Below, one piece after another: positions 16,358-27,263 of a stretch of DNA of 64,000 nt; within the stretch, counting starts at the first letter, position 1; each line of letters starts with the position of its first letter. Both the position numbers and the translations under genes were made by a program. Below the pieces are notes generated by a model. The model was given only the letters and a program-made list of their open reading frames with translations, was not told the origin of the DNA and did no database searches. This stretch comes from RYN-230 sp963844695. Its GTDB lineage: Bacteria; Actinomycetota; Actinomycetes; Streptosporangiales; Streptosporangiaceae. Location of the stretch: positions 1 through 64,000 of the forward strand of contig CAWJPL010000005.1 in the NCBI GenBank assembly GCA_963844695.1, in the 5' to 3' direction.

Positions 16358-17305
16358 TCAGCCCCGTCCCCGGTCCGGCCCGTCAGCACGGGTGCCCCGC
16401 TCCAGGTCGACCCGCCGCAGTACCACGCCGTCCGGGGTCGCCACGGCCCGGGCCAGCGACCCGGGCGGCAGCGAACCGTGCAGGATCTCGTCCGGCAGCT
16501 GCACCGAGCCGTCCCGGGAGACCACGAGGTAGTCCTCACCCTGGTGCCCCTCGGCCCCCACCCGCCCGTCGCGGATCGTCACCGTCCGGCCGAGCGCGCT
16601 GCCGACGTCCGGGTCGTGGGTCACCACGACGACGGTGGTGCCGAGGTCCTCGTTGGCCGCCCGGATCAAGTCGACCACCGCGCCGGCGGATTCGCGGTCG
16701 AGCTGGCTGGTCGGCTCGTCGGCCAGCAGCAGGCGTGGCCCGTTCGCCAGTGCGACCGCGAGGGCGAGGCGCTGCTGCTCGCCGCCGGAGAGCCGGCCCG
16801 CGGTCCGCCGGGCGGCCGGGCCCAGCCCCACCGCGTCGAGCAGGCCCGCGGCGCGGCGCCGCTTGACCGCCCGGGAGCGGCGGGTCGGGCCCTGCGCGAA
16901 CAGGACGTTGCCCAGGGCCGTCTCGTTGTGCAGCAGGTTGCGGCCCGGGTTCTGCAGCACCACGCCGACGTCGCGCAGCCGCATGTCCGCGGCGGACCGG
17001 CCGGTCAGGTCGCCGACGCGCCGCCCGCACACCTCGACCACGCCGGCCGTGGGCCGCAGCAGGCCAGCCAGCAGCCACAGCAGGGTGGACTTCCCGGCCC
17101 CCGACGGGCCGAGCAGCGCGAGCGTGTCTCCCTCGGCCACGGCGAGATCCACTCCGCGCAGCGCGGTGATCTCCTCGCCCGGGTCGCCGTACACCTGGAC
17201 CAGGCCTTCGCAGCGCACCATGACCGCCACGGCCCCGTCGCGCTCACCAGGGGCCGGGGCCGGGCCAGCCGCGTCACCCGCGAAGCTTCCCCCAGGGCCG
17301 CTCAT
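16358..17305 (-). CDS. ABC transporter ATPase with C-terminal extension
   Basis: 315 residues. The ATPase core has GPSGAGKST, LSGGEQQRLALAVAL, LLLADEPTSQLD and VTHDPD. An Ala/Gly-rich N-terminal leader of about 30 residues precedes it. The C-terminal tail of about 75 residues (from GRVGAEGHQGEDYL on) reads like a small regulatory domain and is absent from the partner ATPase. It overlaps the permease gene by 4 bases (ATGT/TGA region 17302-17305). Two ATPases for one permease suggest either a heterodimer or alternative motors. Confidence 0.85.
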   Translation of the reverse strand: MSGPGGSFAGDAAGPAPAPGERDGAVAVMVRCEGLVQVYGDPGEEITALRGVDLAVAEGDTLALLGPSGAGKSTLLWLLAGLLRPTAGVVEVCGRRVGDLTGRSAADMRLRDVGVVLQNPGRNLLHNETALGNVLFAQGPTRRSRAVKRRRAAGLLDAVGLGPAARRTAGRLSGGEQQRLALAVALANGPRLLLADEPTSQLDRESAGAVVDLIRAANEDLGTTVVVVTHDPDVGSALGRTVTIRDGRVGAEGHQGEDYLVVSRDGSVQLPDEILHGSLPPGSLARAVATPDGVVLRRVDLERGTRADGPDRGRG

Positions 17306-20300
17306 GTCGGAGTCTCCCGCAACTGGTCCAGGCTGACGCTGCGGACCAGCAGCAGGCCGGCCGTGCCCGCGGCGGCGGCCAGCAGGACGACCGCCACCCC
17401 CAGCAGCACGACCAGCGGCGCCGCGGACGGCACGTAGGACAGCGGCAGGGCCGGCGCGGTCACGAACTCGGGCACGGTGCGCAGCGCCAGCACCGCGGCG
17501 AGCAGGCCGGCCCCGATCCCGATGAAGACCCCGAACCCGAGCACCAGGGCCATCTCGCTGAGCACGGCCCGGCGCAGGGTGCCGCGGTGCACCCCGGACG
17601 CGGACAGCGCGGCGTACTCGTAGCGGCGCCGCCGGGCCGACAGGTACAGCCCGAGGATCGCGGCGCCCGCGGCCAGCAGCGCGGCGGCGGCCGCGTCGGC
17701 CAGGAACAGCACGCTGGCCAGGGCGGGTCCCTGCCGGGCGAATCCCGCGGCCACGGACCCCTCGCTGCGCACCGACAGGATCCGCAGGCCCGCCGCTTTC
17801 AGCCGTGGTTCGACGACGCCCTGCGCCCCGGGCGCGAGCCAGACCTCCTGGCTGGCGTCCGGGAAGTTCTCTCCGGCGGCGAGCTCGGCGTAGCGGCGGT
17901 CCACGATGACGCCGCTGCGCAGGGTGCTGGGTACCACGCTCGCCGCGGCGATCACCCGGTAGTCGAGTGCGCTGCCGTCCAGTCCTATCCCCGACGCGAG
18001 GCGCTGCCGGGGGCTGAGCATCGCGCCGGAGACCACCGCGGGCAGCGGATACGGCCGGTTGGCGGACAGCAGCATCGCTCCCTCGTGCGGCCGCCCGACG
18101 AATTTCCAGGTCAGCCCCGCCGCAGACGCGGTCAGCCGATCGGGCGGGTCATCGACCCGCCCCGGCCGCCACCGGCCTGCCGCGGACAGCAGCCCGGCGC
18201 CCGCCGGAACCCAGCCGGAGTGTCCGTGGACCTGCACCCCGGAGATGGTGATCGACCCGGTCACCGGGCTCTGCAGCACCCGCGGCGGCGGGCTGAGATC
18301 CAGGTCCTGAAGCACGCAGGGACAGCCGGTCAGCGAGCCGGTGAGGGTGGCCGGGCCGTGCGCGGGCAGGGCCCCCAGGCTGACCGGCGAAGCCCCGGTG
18401 GTCACGTCGGCGAACAGCAGCGACCCGGCCGGGGAGAGCCCGTGCACGGTCACGGTGACGCGGACCGCGCTGCCCCGCAGGACCACCGCGGCCGGTGCGG
18501 GCGGCGCGAGCCTGCGGGCCAGTTCGCTGATCGGCTCGCTGGCGTAGCCGGGGCGCCACGCCGCGACCCGGGCGAACCGCTGCGGATCCACCGCCAGCAC
18601 GGTCAGCCCGGCGGTGCCGCTGGACGTGCTGGTGTAACGGTCCACGGCGGCGGCCCGCCGGCCTCCCGGATCGGCTCGGTCGACGATGGCCCCGAGGTTG
18701 CGGCCGGGCGGTACCCCCACCGTGAGCACCGTGGGCGCGCCGACCTCAGCGGCGGCGACCAGGTGCTGGTTGTCGCGGCCGACGGTCCAGGCCGTCACCG
18801 CGAACGTGCTGAGCGCGAAGGCGGTGGCCAGCACGATCGTGGTCCGGGTGCCGCCGGGACGCCGGGCCACATGCCGGAGCGCGAGGAACAGGCCGAGGCC
18901 GCCGCGGGTGCTGGTCCGGGTGAACGCCGCCCGGCAGGCCAGGGGCAGCAGCCGTGACGCGATGACCGCCACGGTCAGCCCCAGCAGCCCGGGGACGAGC
19001 AGCCCGAGCGCGCCGCGGTGCGCGGAGCCGATCTGCCCGCTCACCGCCAGTTCGAGCAGCCCCGCGGCCGCCGCGGTGGCCAGCACCGCGTCGACCACCC
19101 AGCCCCGTCCGGCCGGGCTCCGGCCGGACCGCCGCCACTCGTCGACCACGGGACGGCGCAGGGTCCGTCGCGCCGCGAGGACCACGGCCAGCAAACCACC
19201 GGCGGTGGCCAGCAGGGCCGTGGCCCAGGCCAGCGGCGGCAGCACCACCGCGGTACCCGGGCGCAGCAGCACACGGCAGAGCGCCGCCGTCGCGCCCCAG
19301 CCGGCCAGGACCCCGACGGGCAGCGCCACCGCGAGGAGCAGCACGGGCTCGGACATCCCGAACACGATGGTGCGCCAGCCGCCCCGGCCGCGCAGCTTGG
19401 CCAGCGACACCTCGTGCCCGCGCGCGTCGATGGCGTCGGTGACCGACAGGAACAGCAACAGCAGGCACGCGGCCAGCAGCTGGGCGGTGATCAGCACGAC
19501 CGGGATCTGCACCGAGCGCCAGCTGGCCTGCACGGCCTGGAGGGTGGCCGGGATGCCGGTGAGCACCAGCACCTGCTGCCCCTGGAGCGCGGTGGACTCG
19601 CCGAAGGCGGTCATGGCCGAAGCCAGCTGCGGGACCTGGCCGCCGGTGAGCCGGGATCCGTTCAGCAGGTCATCCACGACCGCGGTGCCCTGCTGCTGCG
19701 GGGGACCTTGTTCCAGGGTGGCCCGCGGGGTGAAGAAGGCGTCGATCGGGCTGACGGCCGAGAAGTAGATCGAGCCCCGGCCGAACCAGTACCCGCGGCC
19801 CTGGCCGGGTGTCCGGTACAGCCCGGTGATCGTGAAGGCCGGCCAGCCGGCGAAGTGCACCCGCTGGCCCAGATGCCAGCCGGTGAGGGCAGCCATCCTG
19901 CGGCTGACCAGCACTTGTCCCCGGGCGGCCGGGCAGCGGCCGCTGATCCGGAGCTGGTCGCAGACGCCGCTCCGCCAGACCAGCGGAATCAGACGTCTGG
20001 TACTGCGGATAGGTGATGGAGGTCTCGACCGCCTCGACGGGCGGGGCGAACAGGCCCTGGCCGGCCAGGCCGCCGAGGTCGTGGTCGAGCTGGCCGCGGA
20101 CCGCGGGGGCCAGCTGGCCGAGCAGGCCGGGGACCGCGCCGGTCTCGTTGGCCTCGTAGCCGCGGCCGCTGAACCCTGCGCCGGCCACGGTGTCGCGCAG
20201 GATCGAGGTCCGGGCGGCCTGGTAGTAGATGGGCCCGGCGGCGGCCGCCGCGGTGGCTACCAGGGCCACCGCCAGGATCATCACGGTGGTCCCGCCCCGC

Positions 20301-20338
20301 TGCAGCATCCCGCGGACGACCGCGGCCAGCCGGATCAT
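17302..20338 (-). CDS. FtsX/MacB-like permease (frame break near 19990)
   Basis: A large membrane protein of about 1010 residues. It begins MIRLAAVVRGMLQRGG followed by a TM helix and an extracytoplasmic region with an FTITGLY motif, then has two FtsX-like four-helix units. The helices around LLAACLLLLFLSVTDA, the LAKLRGRGGWR coupling loop and the last YLSARRRRYEYAALSASG-GTLRR block are typical. It would transmit ATP hydrolysis to periplasm-side proteins rather than import solutes. The frame changes once at about 19987-19993, where QTSDSAG becomes IPLVWRSG; likely a sequence error. ATG 20338 overlaps the propeller gene stop (ATGA). Confidence 0.8.
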
Positions 20339-21565
20339 GGCAGCCACGCCACGGGAGACCCGGGCCCGCGCGCGACGGCGGGCGGCCCGCCGGCCGTGGG
20401 GACGACGACCCACTCCGACCCGCCGGCCGCCGGGCACAGGACCGACCGGCCGTCCGGTGACCACACGCACGTGCCGTAGCGGCCGGCTGACGACGGGAGC
20501 GGGTGGATGGCGATGCGGCCGCCCCCGGACCAGACACTCAGCGCCGGAGCACCGCTGCTCATGGCGCTGAGGTAGGCCAGCGCCCGGCCGGACACCGGAC
20601 CAGACCGGGGCGCCCAGGGCGGGTCCTGTCACGCCGCGGGCCGGCAGCCTTTTGATGATCCGGCCGGAGCGGCTGAGGATCACCAGGCCGCCGTCCGACC
20701 CGCCCGCCGCGGGCCGGACGGTGACCGCGACCTCGGTCCCGCTGGGAGCGGGGTACACGGCGAGCGACACCGGGAGGCTGCGAGGCAGGCCCACGGCATG
20801 GCTGAGAGCGCCGGCCGTGGCCAGCACGGCCTGCGGGCGCCCGGCGTCGCGCAGCACCACCCGGGCGTCGGGGTTGCCGGTGAGTACGGCCGCGGACGCA
20901 CGGGGCGGCGCGGTCAGCGCCGCGAACACCCCTTCGGCCGCCGGGTCCCCCGCCACCTGGTCGCCAGTGCCCAGCGACACCGAGTGGCCGGTGGCGACCG
21001 AGATCACCGAGATGGGGTTGCTGGCCGACTGCCCGGGGTCGCCGTAGTCCAGCAGCCTCACGACGAACCGCTCATGACCGGCGAACGGGTCCGGCAGCGC
21101 GACGGTGGCGTTGCTGCTGAGCGGGACTTTGGCCGGGTAGCTGGCCAGCACCGGACCCCGGCGGACGCTGATCACCTGCCCGTTGACCAGCGACAGGTAA
21201 CGGTTGTCCGGCGAGGCCGCCAAGGCGTTGCCGACGACCCCCAGGCCGCTCGCCCGGGCCAGATGGCTCCCGTCGGGGTCGGCCACGGCCAGTTCGCCGG
21301 ACTGGGTCACGAAGACGACCCGGCCGCCCGCCCGGACGGCCGGTGCCGCCGGCTGCCGGTGCCCCGGGTGGCCGGCCGCGGCCGGCCGGCCAGGGGAACC
21401 GGCGAAGACCGAGGGCAGCCAGCGGGCCGCCGTCACCACCACCGCGACCCCGGCCAGTACGCACACGGGCACGATCAGCCGCCGCCACCAGGGTGGAGGC
21501 GGCGGCTCCGGGTCGAGCGCCGGGAATCGCCGCCGGGACACGTCGTCCCGCTCAAAACCCGCCAC
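20335..21565 (-). CDS. membrane-anchored beta-propeller protein (frame break near 20600)
   Basis: About 410 residues with one N-terminal TM helix (residues about 30-50, after PPPPPWWRRL) and an extracytoplasmic domain of WD40/LpqB-like propeller repeats. Recurring phrases are LAVADPDGSHL, ASPDNRYLSLVNG and CVWSPDGRSVLCP. It probably senses or binds something at the cell surface and presents it to the FtsX-like permease, whose ATG overlaps its stop. One frame change at about 20590-20605 separates GAPVWSG from GRALAYLSAMS; the downstream frame keeps the repeat pattern, so a sequence error is likely. It is the first gene of the leftward operon. Confidence 0.72.
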
Positions 21566-21609
21566 GCTGTCACTCTAGGTGGCCTGCATCACGAAGGGAT
21601 GAAGCCAGC

Positions 21610-21948
21610 TCAGCGCCCGGCCCGCGCGAAGTCCAGCGCTTCCCGGGCCAGCGGCAGCCAGGCCAGCTCGGACTCCGGGTCCAGGCTGAACCATTCCTTC
21701 ATCGGCGTGCCCTTGTTCGCGTCGAACCGCACCCCGTCGCCGCCGGAGACCAGGGCGTCCACCCGCGGCGCCGGGAGCTTCACGACCAGCCGCCCGCGGA
21801 CCAGCATCGCGAAGATCTTCCTCTCCCAGCGCAGCGCGCTGCGGCCGAAGCCGCTGCCGCCGCTGGGCGGGGTCACGCCCGGGGACCCGAGCAGCTCACC
21901 GACCAGATCCTCGAAGCGCTCCGCTGGAGACCCGAGCTTTACCGTCAC
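21610..21948 (-). CDS. TfoX/Sxy N-terminal-like small protein
   Basis: 112 residues. The core KIFAMLVRGRLVVKLPAPRVD, then FDANKGTPMKEWFSL and WLPLAREALDFA, matches the TfoX N-terminal family (also grouped with YjbR-like folds). In actinomycetes these are small cytosolic proteins of unknown role, not proven competence factors. It lies 44 bases upstream of the propeller gene on the same strand and could be cotranscribed. Confidence 0.75.
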   Translation of the reverse strand: MTVKLGSPAERFEDLVGELLGSPGVTPPSGGSGFGRSALRWERKIFAMLVRGRLVVKLPAPRVDALVSGGDGVRFDANKGTPMKEWFSLDPESELAWLPLAREALDFARAGR

Positions 21949-22017
21949 AGGGCCAGGCTAAGCGGCACCACCGACAACACGGAGCGTTCTCGCCCGGGCT
22001 GCCGTGCTGGCGCGGGT

Positions 22018-23172
22018 TCAGTCCGGGGAGCAGAAGGTGACCTCGGGGTAGCGTGGTGACGGCTGGTCCAGCAGGGCTTGCGGCCTGCTCCGCAGGTGCT
22101 GGTCGAAGAAGGCCCGGACGTAGCCGCGGGTGATGTCCAGGGACCGGGCTCCGGAGAGGCCGGCGCCGGCCTCGATGCCGAGCTGATCGGCCAGCAGCGC
22201 GAGGTCGGTGAAGGAGGCATGCACGGCGCCGGCGACCAGGAGCCACCGCTTCCAGCCGGTCAGGAGTTTCCAGTCACGCTCCCAGGTGCTCGCGGGGCCT
22301 GGCTTCCCGGGGATATCCCCTCCGCTTCCCGGGGTGTAGTTGGACTGCTTGCCCAGGAAGAGAAACGGCCGTGACAGGCCGTCATCGGGGATCTGGGCGT
22401 GAGTGGCGCCGTCCATGTCGATGCCGGCCCGGATGCGGGAGTCGGCCAGCATGGCGGAGATGGCGGCTGCGCCGCCGGCGGAGTGGCCAGCCATCGCCAT
22501 CCGGGACGGGTCGATCAGCGCGGCGGCCGGCCAGGCCGGGTGCGCGCCGGTCAGCTCGCCGAGCACGAAGGAGACATCTGCCGCCCGGCCTGCCGCTACC
22601 TTCTCGCCCCGGCCCGGGCGGGGTGCCTCACGGGCCAGGCAGGTGGCGATCCGCCCATCGGGAAAGGCCGTGGCGTCACTCTCGTAGGTGTGATCAACTC
22701 CGGCCACGACGTAGCCGTGGCTGGCCAGGTCCTCGGCGAGGGCGGTGAGCGTGCTGCGGGGCGCGCTGAAGCCGGGCGAGAGCACGACGAGGGGAAGGCT
22801 GCGCTGACGCCCGGCCGGCGTGGCGTCGCTGACCGCGTTGGTCCGGACCGTGCTGAGCGCGTCCTGCGGCAGGCTGGTCAGGCCCCTGCTCGCCAGGAGG
22901 AGACGGGACTCGGCTGGCGTCATGTACCGGGCTCGGCGCCCGTCCGAGGGCGTCGCCGGATACCACAGTGAGACCATCAGCTCTCGTGCGCTCACCCCCG
23001 CGGCCCAGGGATCGGGACGGGAGGCGTCGCTCAGGTACAACGACGTGGTCCCGACCGGGCGCGGACCCGTCGGCTCAGGCAGGTACGGCACGTGCCCCCG
23101 CCCGGTCCGCGCGTCACCGGCGTCCGCGGAAGTTCCCACGCCGCCAATAATCACCCCTCCGGCCCGCCGCAC
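22018..23172 (-). CDS. alpha/beta hydrolase, PAF-acetylhydrolase-like
   Basis: 384 residues at the longest start. The nucleophile elbow is AMAGHSAGGAAAI (GHSAG), preceded by the family's LPLVVLSPGFSAPRSTLTAL and HGYVVAGVDHTYES. Asp in GIDMDGA and His in AVHASFTDLALL complete the triad. It resembles platelet-activating-factor acetylhydrolase and cutinase-like lipases of actinomycetes. No convincing signal peptide is seen, and the first 25 residues may be untranslated if a later GTG is used. It is divergent from the aldo/keto reductase gene. Confidence 0.83.
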   Translation of the reverse strand: MRRAGGVIIGGVGTSADAGDARTGRGHVPYLPEPTGPRPVGTTSLYLSDASRPDPWAAGVSARELMVSLWYPATPSDGRRARYMTPAESRLLLASRGLTSLPQDALSTVRTNAVSDATPAGRQRSLPLVVLSPGFSAPRSTLTALAEDLASHGYVVAGVDHTYESDATAFPDGRIATCLAREAPRPGRGEKVAAGRAADVSFVLGELTGAHPAWPAAALIDPSRMAMAGHSAGGAAAISAMLADSRIRAGIDMDGATHAQIPDDGLSRPFLFLGKQSNYTPGSGGDIPGKPGPASTWERDWKLLTGWKRWLLVAGAVHASFTDLALLADQLGIEAGAGLSGARSLDITRGYVRAFFDQHLRSRPQALLDQPSPRYPEVTFCSPD

Positions 23173-23303
23173 CGCACCACCCGGAACCCGGAAGCCCGGC
23201 GACCAGCATCTCCCGCTGCTCCGTCACGGAACCAGGCGAGGGCCGGCGGCCGACAGCCAGCCCTGGGCCGGCGCGCCGCGGTGGCGTGGCGGACACTAGG
23301 GGG

Positions 23304-24275
23304 ATGCGCTATCTGGCCACTGGCACCGCCAAGCAGATTTCCAAGATCGGGCTGGGTACCTGGCAGTTCGGCTCGAAAGAATGGGGCTACGGCGACCCCT
23401 ACGCCGAGCAGGTGTCGCACGCCATCGTGCGCCGGGCCCTCGAGCTGGGCGTGACCCTGTTCGACACCGCCGAGATCTACGGGTACGGACGCAGCGAGCG
23501 GATCCTGGGCCGGGCGCTGGGTGCGGACCTGAACTCGGTGTTCCTGGCCACCAAGATCTTCCCGGTGCTGCCGCTCACCCCGGTGGTGGAGCAGCGCGCG
23601 GTGGCCAGCGCGAACCGGCTCGGCGCCCACCACCTGGACCTGTACCAGATGCACCAGCAGAACCCGTTCGTCAGGGACGGCCCGGCCATGCGGGGGATGC
23701 GGGCTCTGCAGCACGTCGGGCTGGTCGGCGAGGTCGGGGTCAGCAACTACTCGCTGGACCGGTGGCGGGCCGCCGAGGCCGCGCTGGGCGGCCCGGTACT
23801 CAGCAACCAGGTCGAGTACAGCCTCGTCGAACGGTCCCCCGAGCGGGACCTGCTGCCCTACGCCGAGGCCCAGGACCGCGTGATCATCGCGTACAGCCCG
23901 CTGGCCCAGGGCCTGCTGTCCGGCCGGTATCACCGCGACAACCTGCCCGCCAACCGGGTCCGCGGGGCCAACCCGCTCTTCCTGCCGGAGAACGTGGAGC
24001 GGGCCAGCGAGCTGATCAGCGTGCTGCGCGGCGTGGCCGGCGCGCACGGGGCCACCCCGGCCCAGATCGCGCTGGCCTGGGCGATCCGCAGCCCGGCCGT
24101 GACCGCGATCCCGGGCGCGTCCAGCGTCGAGCAGCTGGAGAGCAACGTGGCGGCCGCCGACATCGAGCTGAGCGACGACGAGGACCGGGCCCTGCGGGCG
24201 GCGTCAGACGGCTTCCAGCCGATCACCGGCCGGGCGGCCGTGCCCGGCCTGCTCCGGGCCCGGTTCAGCCGCTGA
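23304..24275 (+). CDS. aldo/keto reductase
   Basis: 323 residues, NADPH-dependent (beta/alpha)8 reductase. The catalytic tetrad is visible: Asp54 and Tyr59 in FDTAEIYG, Lys84 in LATKIF and His117 in LYQMHQ. The cofactor-binding end is AIPGASSVEQLESN. The substrate is not deducible; such enzymes reduce aldehydes and ketones. ATG 23304 is used; an in-frame GTG six codons upstream is possible. Confidence 0.88.
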   Translation: MRYLATGTAKQISKIGLGTWQFGSKEWGYGDPYAEQVSHAIVRRALELGVTLFDTAEIYGYGRSERILGRALGADLNSVFLATKIFPVLPLTPVVEQRAVASANRLGAHHLDLYQMHQQNPFVRDGPAMRGMRALQHVGLVGEVGVSNYSLDRWRAAEAALGGPVLSNQVEYSLVERSPERDLLPYAEAQDRVIIAYSPLAQGLLSGRYHRDNLPANRVRGANPLFLPENVERASELISVLRGVAGAHGATPAQIALAWAIRSPAVTAIPGASSVEQLESNVAAADIELSDDEDRALRAASDGFQPITGRAAVPGLLRARFSR

Positions 24276-24336
24276 ACTGGCCCGCTGCGCTGGCCCGGCG
24301 AGCTGATCCCGGAGCTGGCCCGCTGGACGGCCGGGC

Positions 24337-25098
24337 TCAGCCCCGGCCGATGAACGGCATGGTCGTCGCCGTGATGGTGAGGAACTGCACGTTCGCGTCC
24401 AGGGGCAGCCCGGCCATGTAGAGCACCGCCTCGGCCACGTGCTCCGCGCCGAAGGTGGGCTCCGGGGCCAGCGATCCGTCGGCCTGCAGCACGCCCTGTC
24501 CCATCCGCGCGGTCATCTCGGTGGCCGCGTTCCCGATGTCGATCTGCCCGCAGGCGATGCCGAACGCCCGGCCGTCCAGCGAGATCGACTTGGTCAGCCC
24601 GGTCATCGCGTGCTTGGTGGCCGTGTAGGCGACGGTCCTGGGCCGGGGCACGTGGGCGGAGATGGACCCGTTGTTGATGATCCGGCCGCCGCGCGGGTCC
24701 TGCTCCTTCATCATCCGCACCGCCTGCTGCGCGCAGAGGAACGCCCCGGTGAGGTTGGTATCGACCGCCCGCCGCCAGTCCTGCACCGAGATCTCATCCA
24801 CCGCGCCGCCCGGGCCGAAGATCCCCGCGTTGTTCACCAGCAGGTCGACGCGTCCCCACCGGCCGCGCACGGTTTCGAACAGGCCCGCAACGGAACCCGG
24901 TTCGGTGACATCAGTCACCACGGGCAACGCGGCGCGGGCGCCCGCGGGCAGCCCCGGCCCGGAGACGGCCTCGCGGAGCGCGTCCTCCCGTCGGCCGGCC
25001 GCGGCCACCCGCCACCCGGCCCCGAGCAGCGCCCGGGCGATCTCCCGGCCCAGCCCGGACCCGGCCCCGGTGACCACGGCCACCCCGGTGGTGCTCAT
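24337..25098 (-). CDS. short-chain dehydrogenase/reductase
   Basis: 253 residues of the classical SDR type. The cofactor motif TGAGSGLG is near residues 10-17, NNAG follows the fourth strand, and the catalytic set is Ser in NNGSISAHV with YTATK (Tyr-x-x-x-Lys). The C-terminus carries QFLTITATTMPFIGRG, seen in a subgroup of actinomycete SDRs. Its ATG overlaps the TGA of the GNAT gene upstream, so the two are coupled. The substrate is unknown. Confidence 0.88.
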   Translation of the reverse strand: MSTTGVAVVTGAGSGLGREIARALLGAGWRVAAAGRREDALREAVSGPGLPAGARAALPVVTDVTEPGSVAGLFETVRGRWGRVDLLVNNAGIFGPGGAVDEISVQDWRRAVDTNLTGAFLCAQQAVRMMKEQDPRGGRIINNGSISAHVPRPRTVAYTATKHAMTGLTKSISLDGRAFGIACGQIDIGNAATEMTARMGQGVLQADGSLAPEPTFGAEHVAEAVLYMAGLPLDANVQFLTITATTMPFIGRG

Positions 25099-25888
25099 GC
25101 GGGTTCCGCCGGGGCCCACTGGTAGGGCGTGGTCCGGGCCAGGCGCCGGAAGCCCAGCCGGCGCAGGATCGGCTCGCTGTCGGCGGAGGCGTCCACGTTC
25201 AGGTAGCGGTAGCCCCGGCCGGCGGCCAGCCCGGCCCGGTAGCCGGTCAGGGCGCGGTAGACGCCCCGTCCGCGCCAGGCGGGCAGCGTCCCGCCGCCCC
25301 ACAGCCCGGCGAACTGCGTGCCCGGCGGGAAGTCCGCCCGGGCCGAGCAGATCGGCTCGTCCCCGGCCATGGCCAGCACCATGGCCACGCTCTGCGGGGC
25401 CTCGCGCAACTGGGCCAGCAGGTGCTGGCGCAGCCGGGACTGGTCCCCGCCGAAGACCCGCTCGTGGACCCGATGAGCAGCCCCACCTCGGCTTCGGTGG
25501 TCACCTCCCGGAGGGTCACTCCCGCCGGGAGCGTGACGTCCGCCGGCACATCCGAGACCTCCGCGACCATCACCGCCTCGTCCTCCTCCGGCACGAACCC
25601 GGCCGCCGTGAGCCGGGCACCCAAGTCAGAAGGCTGATCGTAGTCGTAGAGCTTCCATTCGAACGGCAGCCCGAGCGCGCCGAAGTAGCGGACCTGCGCG
25701 GCGATGGCCGCGTCGGCCTCAGCCGGGCCGGCCAGGTCGGACCAGGTGACGCCGGACCAGCCACGCCCGCCGGGCGCGACCCGGCGGACGACCGGGCCGT
25801 CCGCCTCGGCGCGGGTTCCCGGGCCGTCGTCGCGGGTACAGCGGCGGACCTGCTCGTCGAACGTGGCCCGTAGCTCAGCGTCATCCAT
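25095..25888 (-). CDS. GNAT-family acetyltransferase (frame break near 25470)
   Basis: About 263 residues. The N-terminal half contains LPFEWKLYDYDQPSDL and GFVPEEDEAVMV. The C-terminal half contains the acetyl-CoA site GGGTLPAWRGRGVYRALT and the end YLNVDASADSEPILRRLGF. The two halves are in different frames, joined at LLIG-VHERVFGGDQSRL near 25468-25474, so one base is probably missing. It would transfer an acetyl group to an amine. Its stop overlaps the SDR start. Confidence 0.75.
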
Positions 25889-25962
25889 CCCCGCAGATCA
25901 CCATCACGGACCCGGGTACGCAAGTGGTTTGCGGCCTCGCGCCTGGCCGCCTGCGGGCTCGG

Positions 25963-27045
25963 TCAGGTCCGGCAGACGAAGATGCAGTTCTGCGGCCGGG
26001 GCGAGTCCAGCATCTGCACCTGGCTGAAACCGGCCTGGGCCAGCATCTGGCGGGCCAGTTCCGTGCCCCACATGGCCCCGAGCCCGGCCCCGCCGCCGTC
26101 GAGGCCGACCGGGGTGCAGTACAGGAGACTGATCGCGTAGCACAGGGCCGCCAGCGGGTTCCCCATGTTGGCCACCAGGTGGCTGGAGAACTTCGCGTCC
26201 ACCATGACGAACACTCCGCCGGGGGCCAGCGCGGCGCGCACCCGGCGCAGTACCTCCTGCGGGGCTCGCTGGTCGTGCACCGCGTCGAACGCGGTGATCA
26301 CGTCGAACCGCGGCCGGGCGGGCAGCGCCGCGGCGTCACCGATCACGAAGGCGGCGTTGTCCAGGCCGAGCCGGGCCCGCCGGGACTGCGCCGTGGCCAC
26401 CGCGTGCCCGTCGATGTCCAGGCCCAGGAAACGTGCGGCGGGAAACGCCTGGGCGGCCACGGTCACCGCGTGCCCGGTCCCGCAGCCGAGGTCCAGCACG
26501 GCGGCGCCCGCGGCCAGCCGGGCCGCCAGCCCGGGCACGGCCCCGAGGAAGCCGCCGACCAGTTGCTCGTCGTAGATCCGCCGCCAGGTGTCACCGGGCT
26601 CCGCGCCGGCCGCCGCGAAGTGCGGCGTGAACGCTCCCGGGGCCAGCCCGCCGCCGGTCCGGAAGCACTGTTCCAGTTCGGGCAGCGCCCCCGCGAACGC
26701 CTGGAGCATGGCGGCCATCGGGGCCGCGTTGGCGGCGCCCGGGCCGGTCAGCAAGCGGGCGTGCTCCGCGGGCAGGGCGTACTGCCCGGTCGCCGCGTCG
26801 TAGCTGAAGAAGCCGCCGGTGACCATGGCCCCGAGCCATTCCCGGACGTAACGCTCATGCAGGCCGGCCCGGTCCGCCAGGCCTGCGCTGGTCGCCGGGC
26901 CGGCCGCGGCCGCCTCGAACAGGCCGGTCCGGTAGCCGAGGCTGATCAGCATGGTCAGCGCGCCGCCGGTCAGCGTGCGCACCAGGTGCCCGGCGAACAC
27001 GCCGGGCGGCTCACTACCCACCGGCCCATCGTGGCACGGGCTCAT
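25963..27045 (-). CDS. SAM-dependent methyltransferase with N-terminal winged helix
   Basis: 360 residues. The N-terminus is a winged-helix-like dimerisation domain (GLADRAGLHERYVREWLGAM). The SAM site VLDLGCGTGHAVTVAAQAFP is near residue 190, with FLGLDID and DVITAFDAVHDQ after it. The layout resembles mycobacterial Rv2258c-type methyltransferases. The acceptor is unknown; an O-methyltransferase role in small-molecule metabolism is plausible. It is followed in the same orientation by the GNAT-SDR pair after 75 bases. Confidence 0.85.
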   Translation of the reverse strand: MSPCHDGPVGSEPPGVFAGHLVRTLTGGALTMLISLGYRTGLFEAAAAGPATSAGLADRAGLHERYVREWLGAMVTGGFFSYDAATGQYALPAEHARLLTGPGAANAAPMAAMLQAFAGALPELEQCFRTGGGLAPGAFTPHFAAAGAEPGDTWRRIYDEQLVGGFLGAVPGLAARLAAGAAVLDLGCGTGHAVTVAAQAFPAARFLGLDIDGHAVATAQSRRARLGLDNAAFVIGDAAALPARPRFDVITAFDAVHDQRAPQEVLRRVRAALAPGGVFVMVDAKFSSHLVANMGNPLAALCYAISLLYCTPVGLDGGGAGLGAMWGTELARQMLAQAGFSQVQMLDSPRPQNCIFVCRT

Positions 27046-27263
27046 GGCGGTACCGGGTCATCGCGGCGCAGGATCATCGCGGCGCGGGATCATCGTGGTG
27101 CCGGGCGATTCCGGAGCACCTAGGCTGGGGAGATATCCGTCGCCGGGCGGGCGCCCGCGACGGGCGTCGCTGCGCAGGTGTCGCTGGATGGGGCTGCAGG
27201 GCATGCGGCCGCGACAGTAGGAGTGGCCGCGGGTGACCCGGCCGCCGGAGGCAGGAGGTCAGC

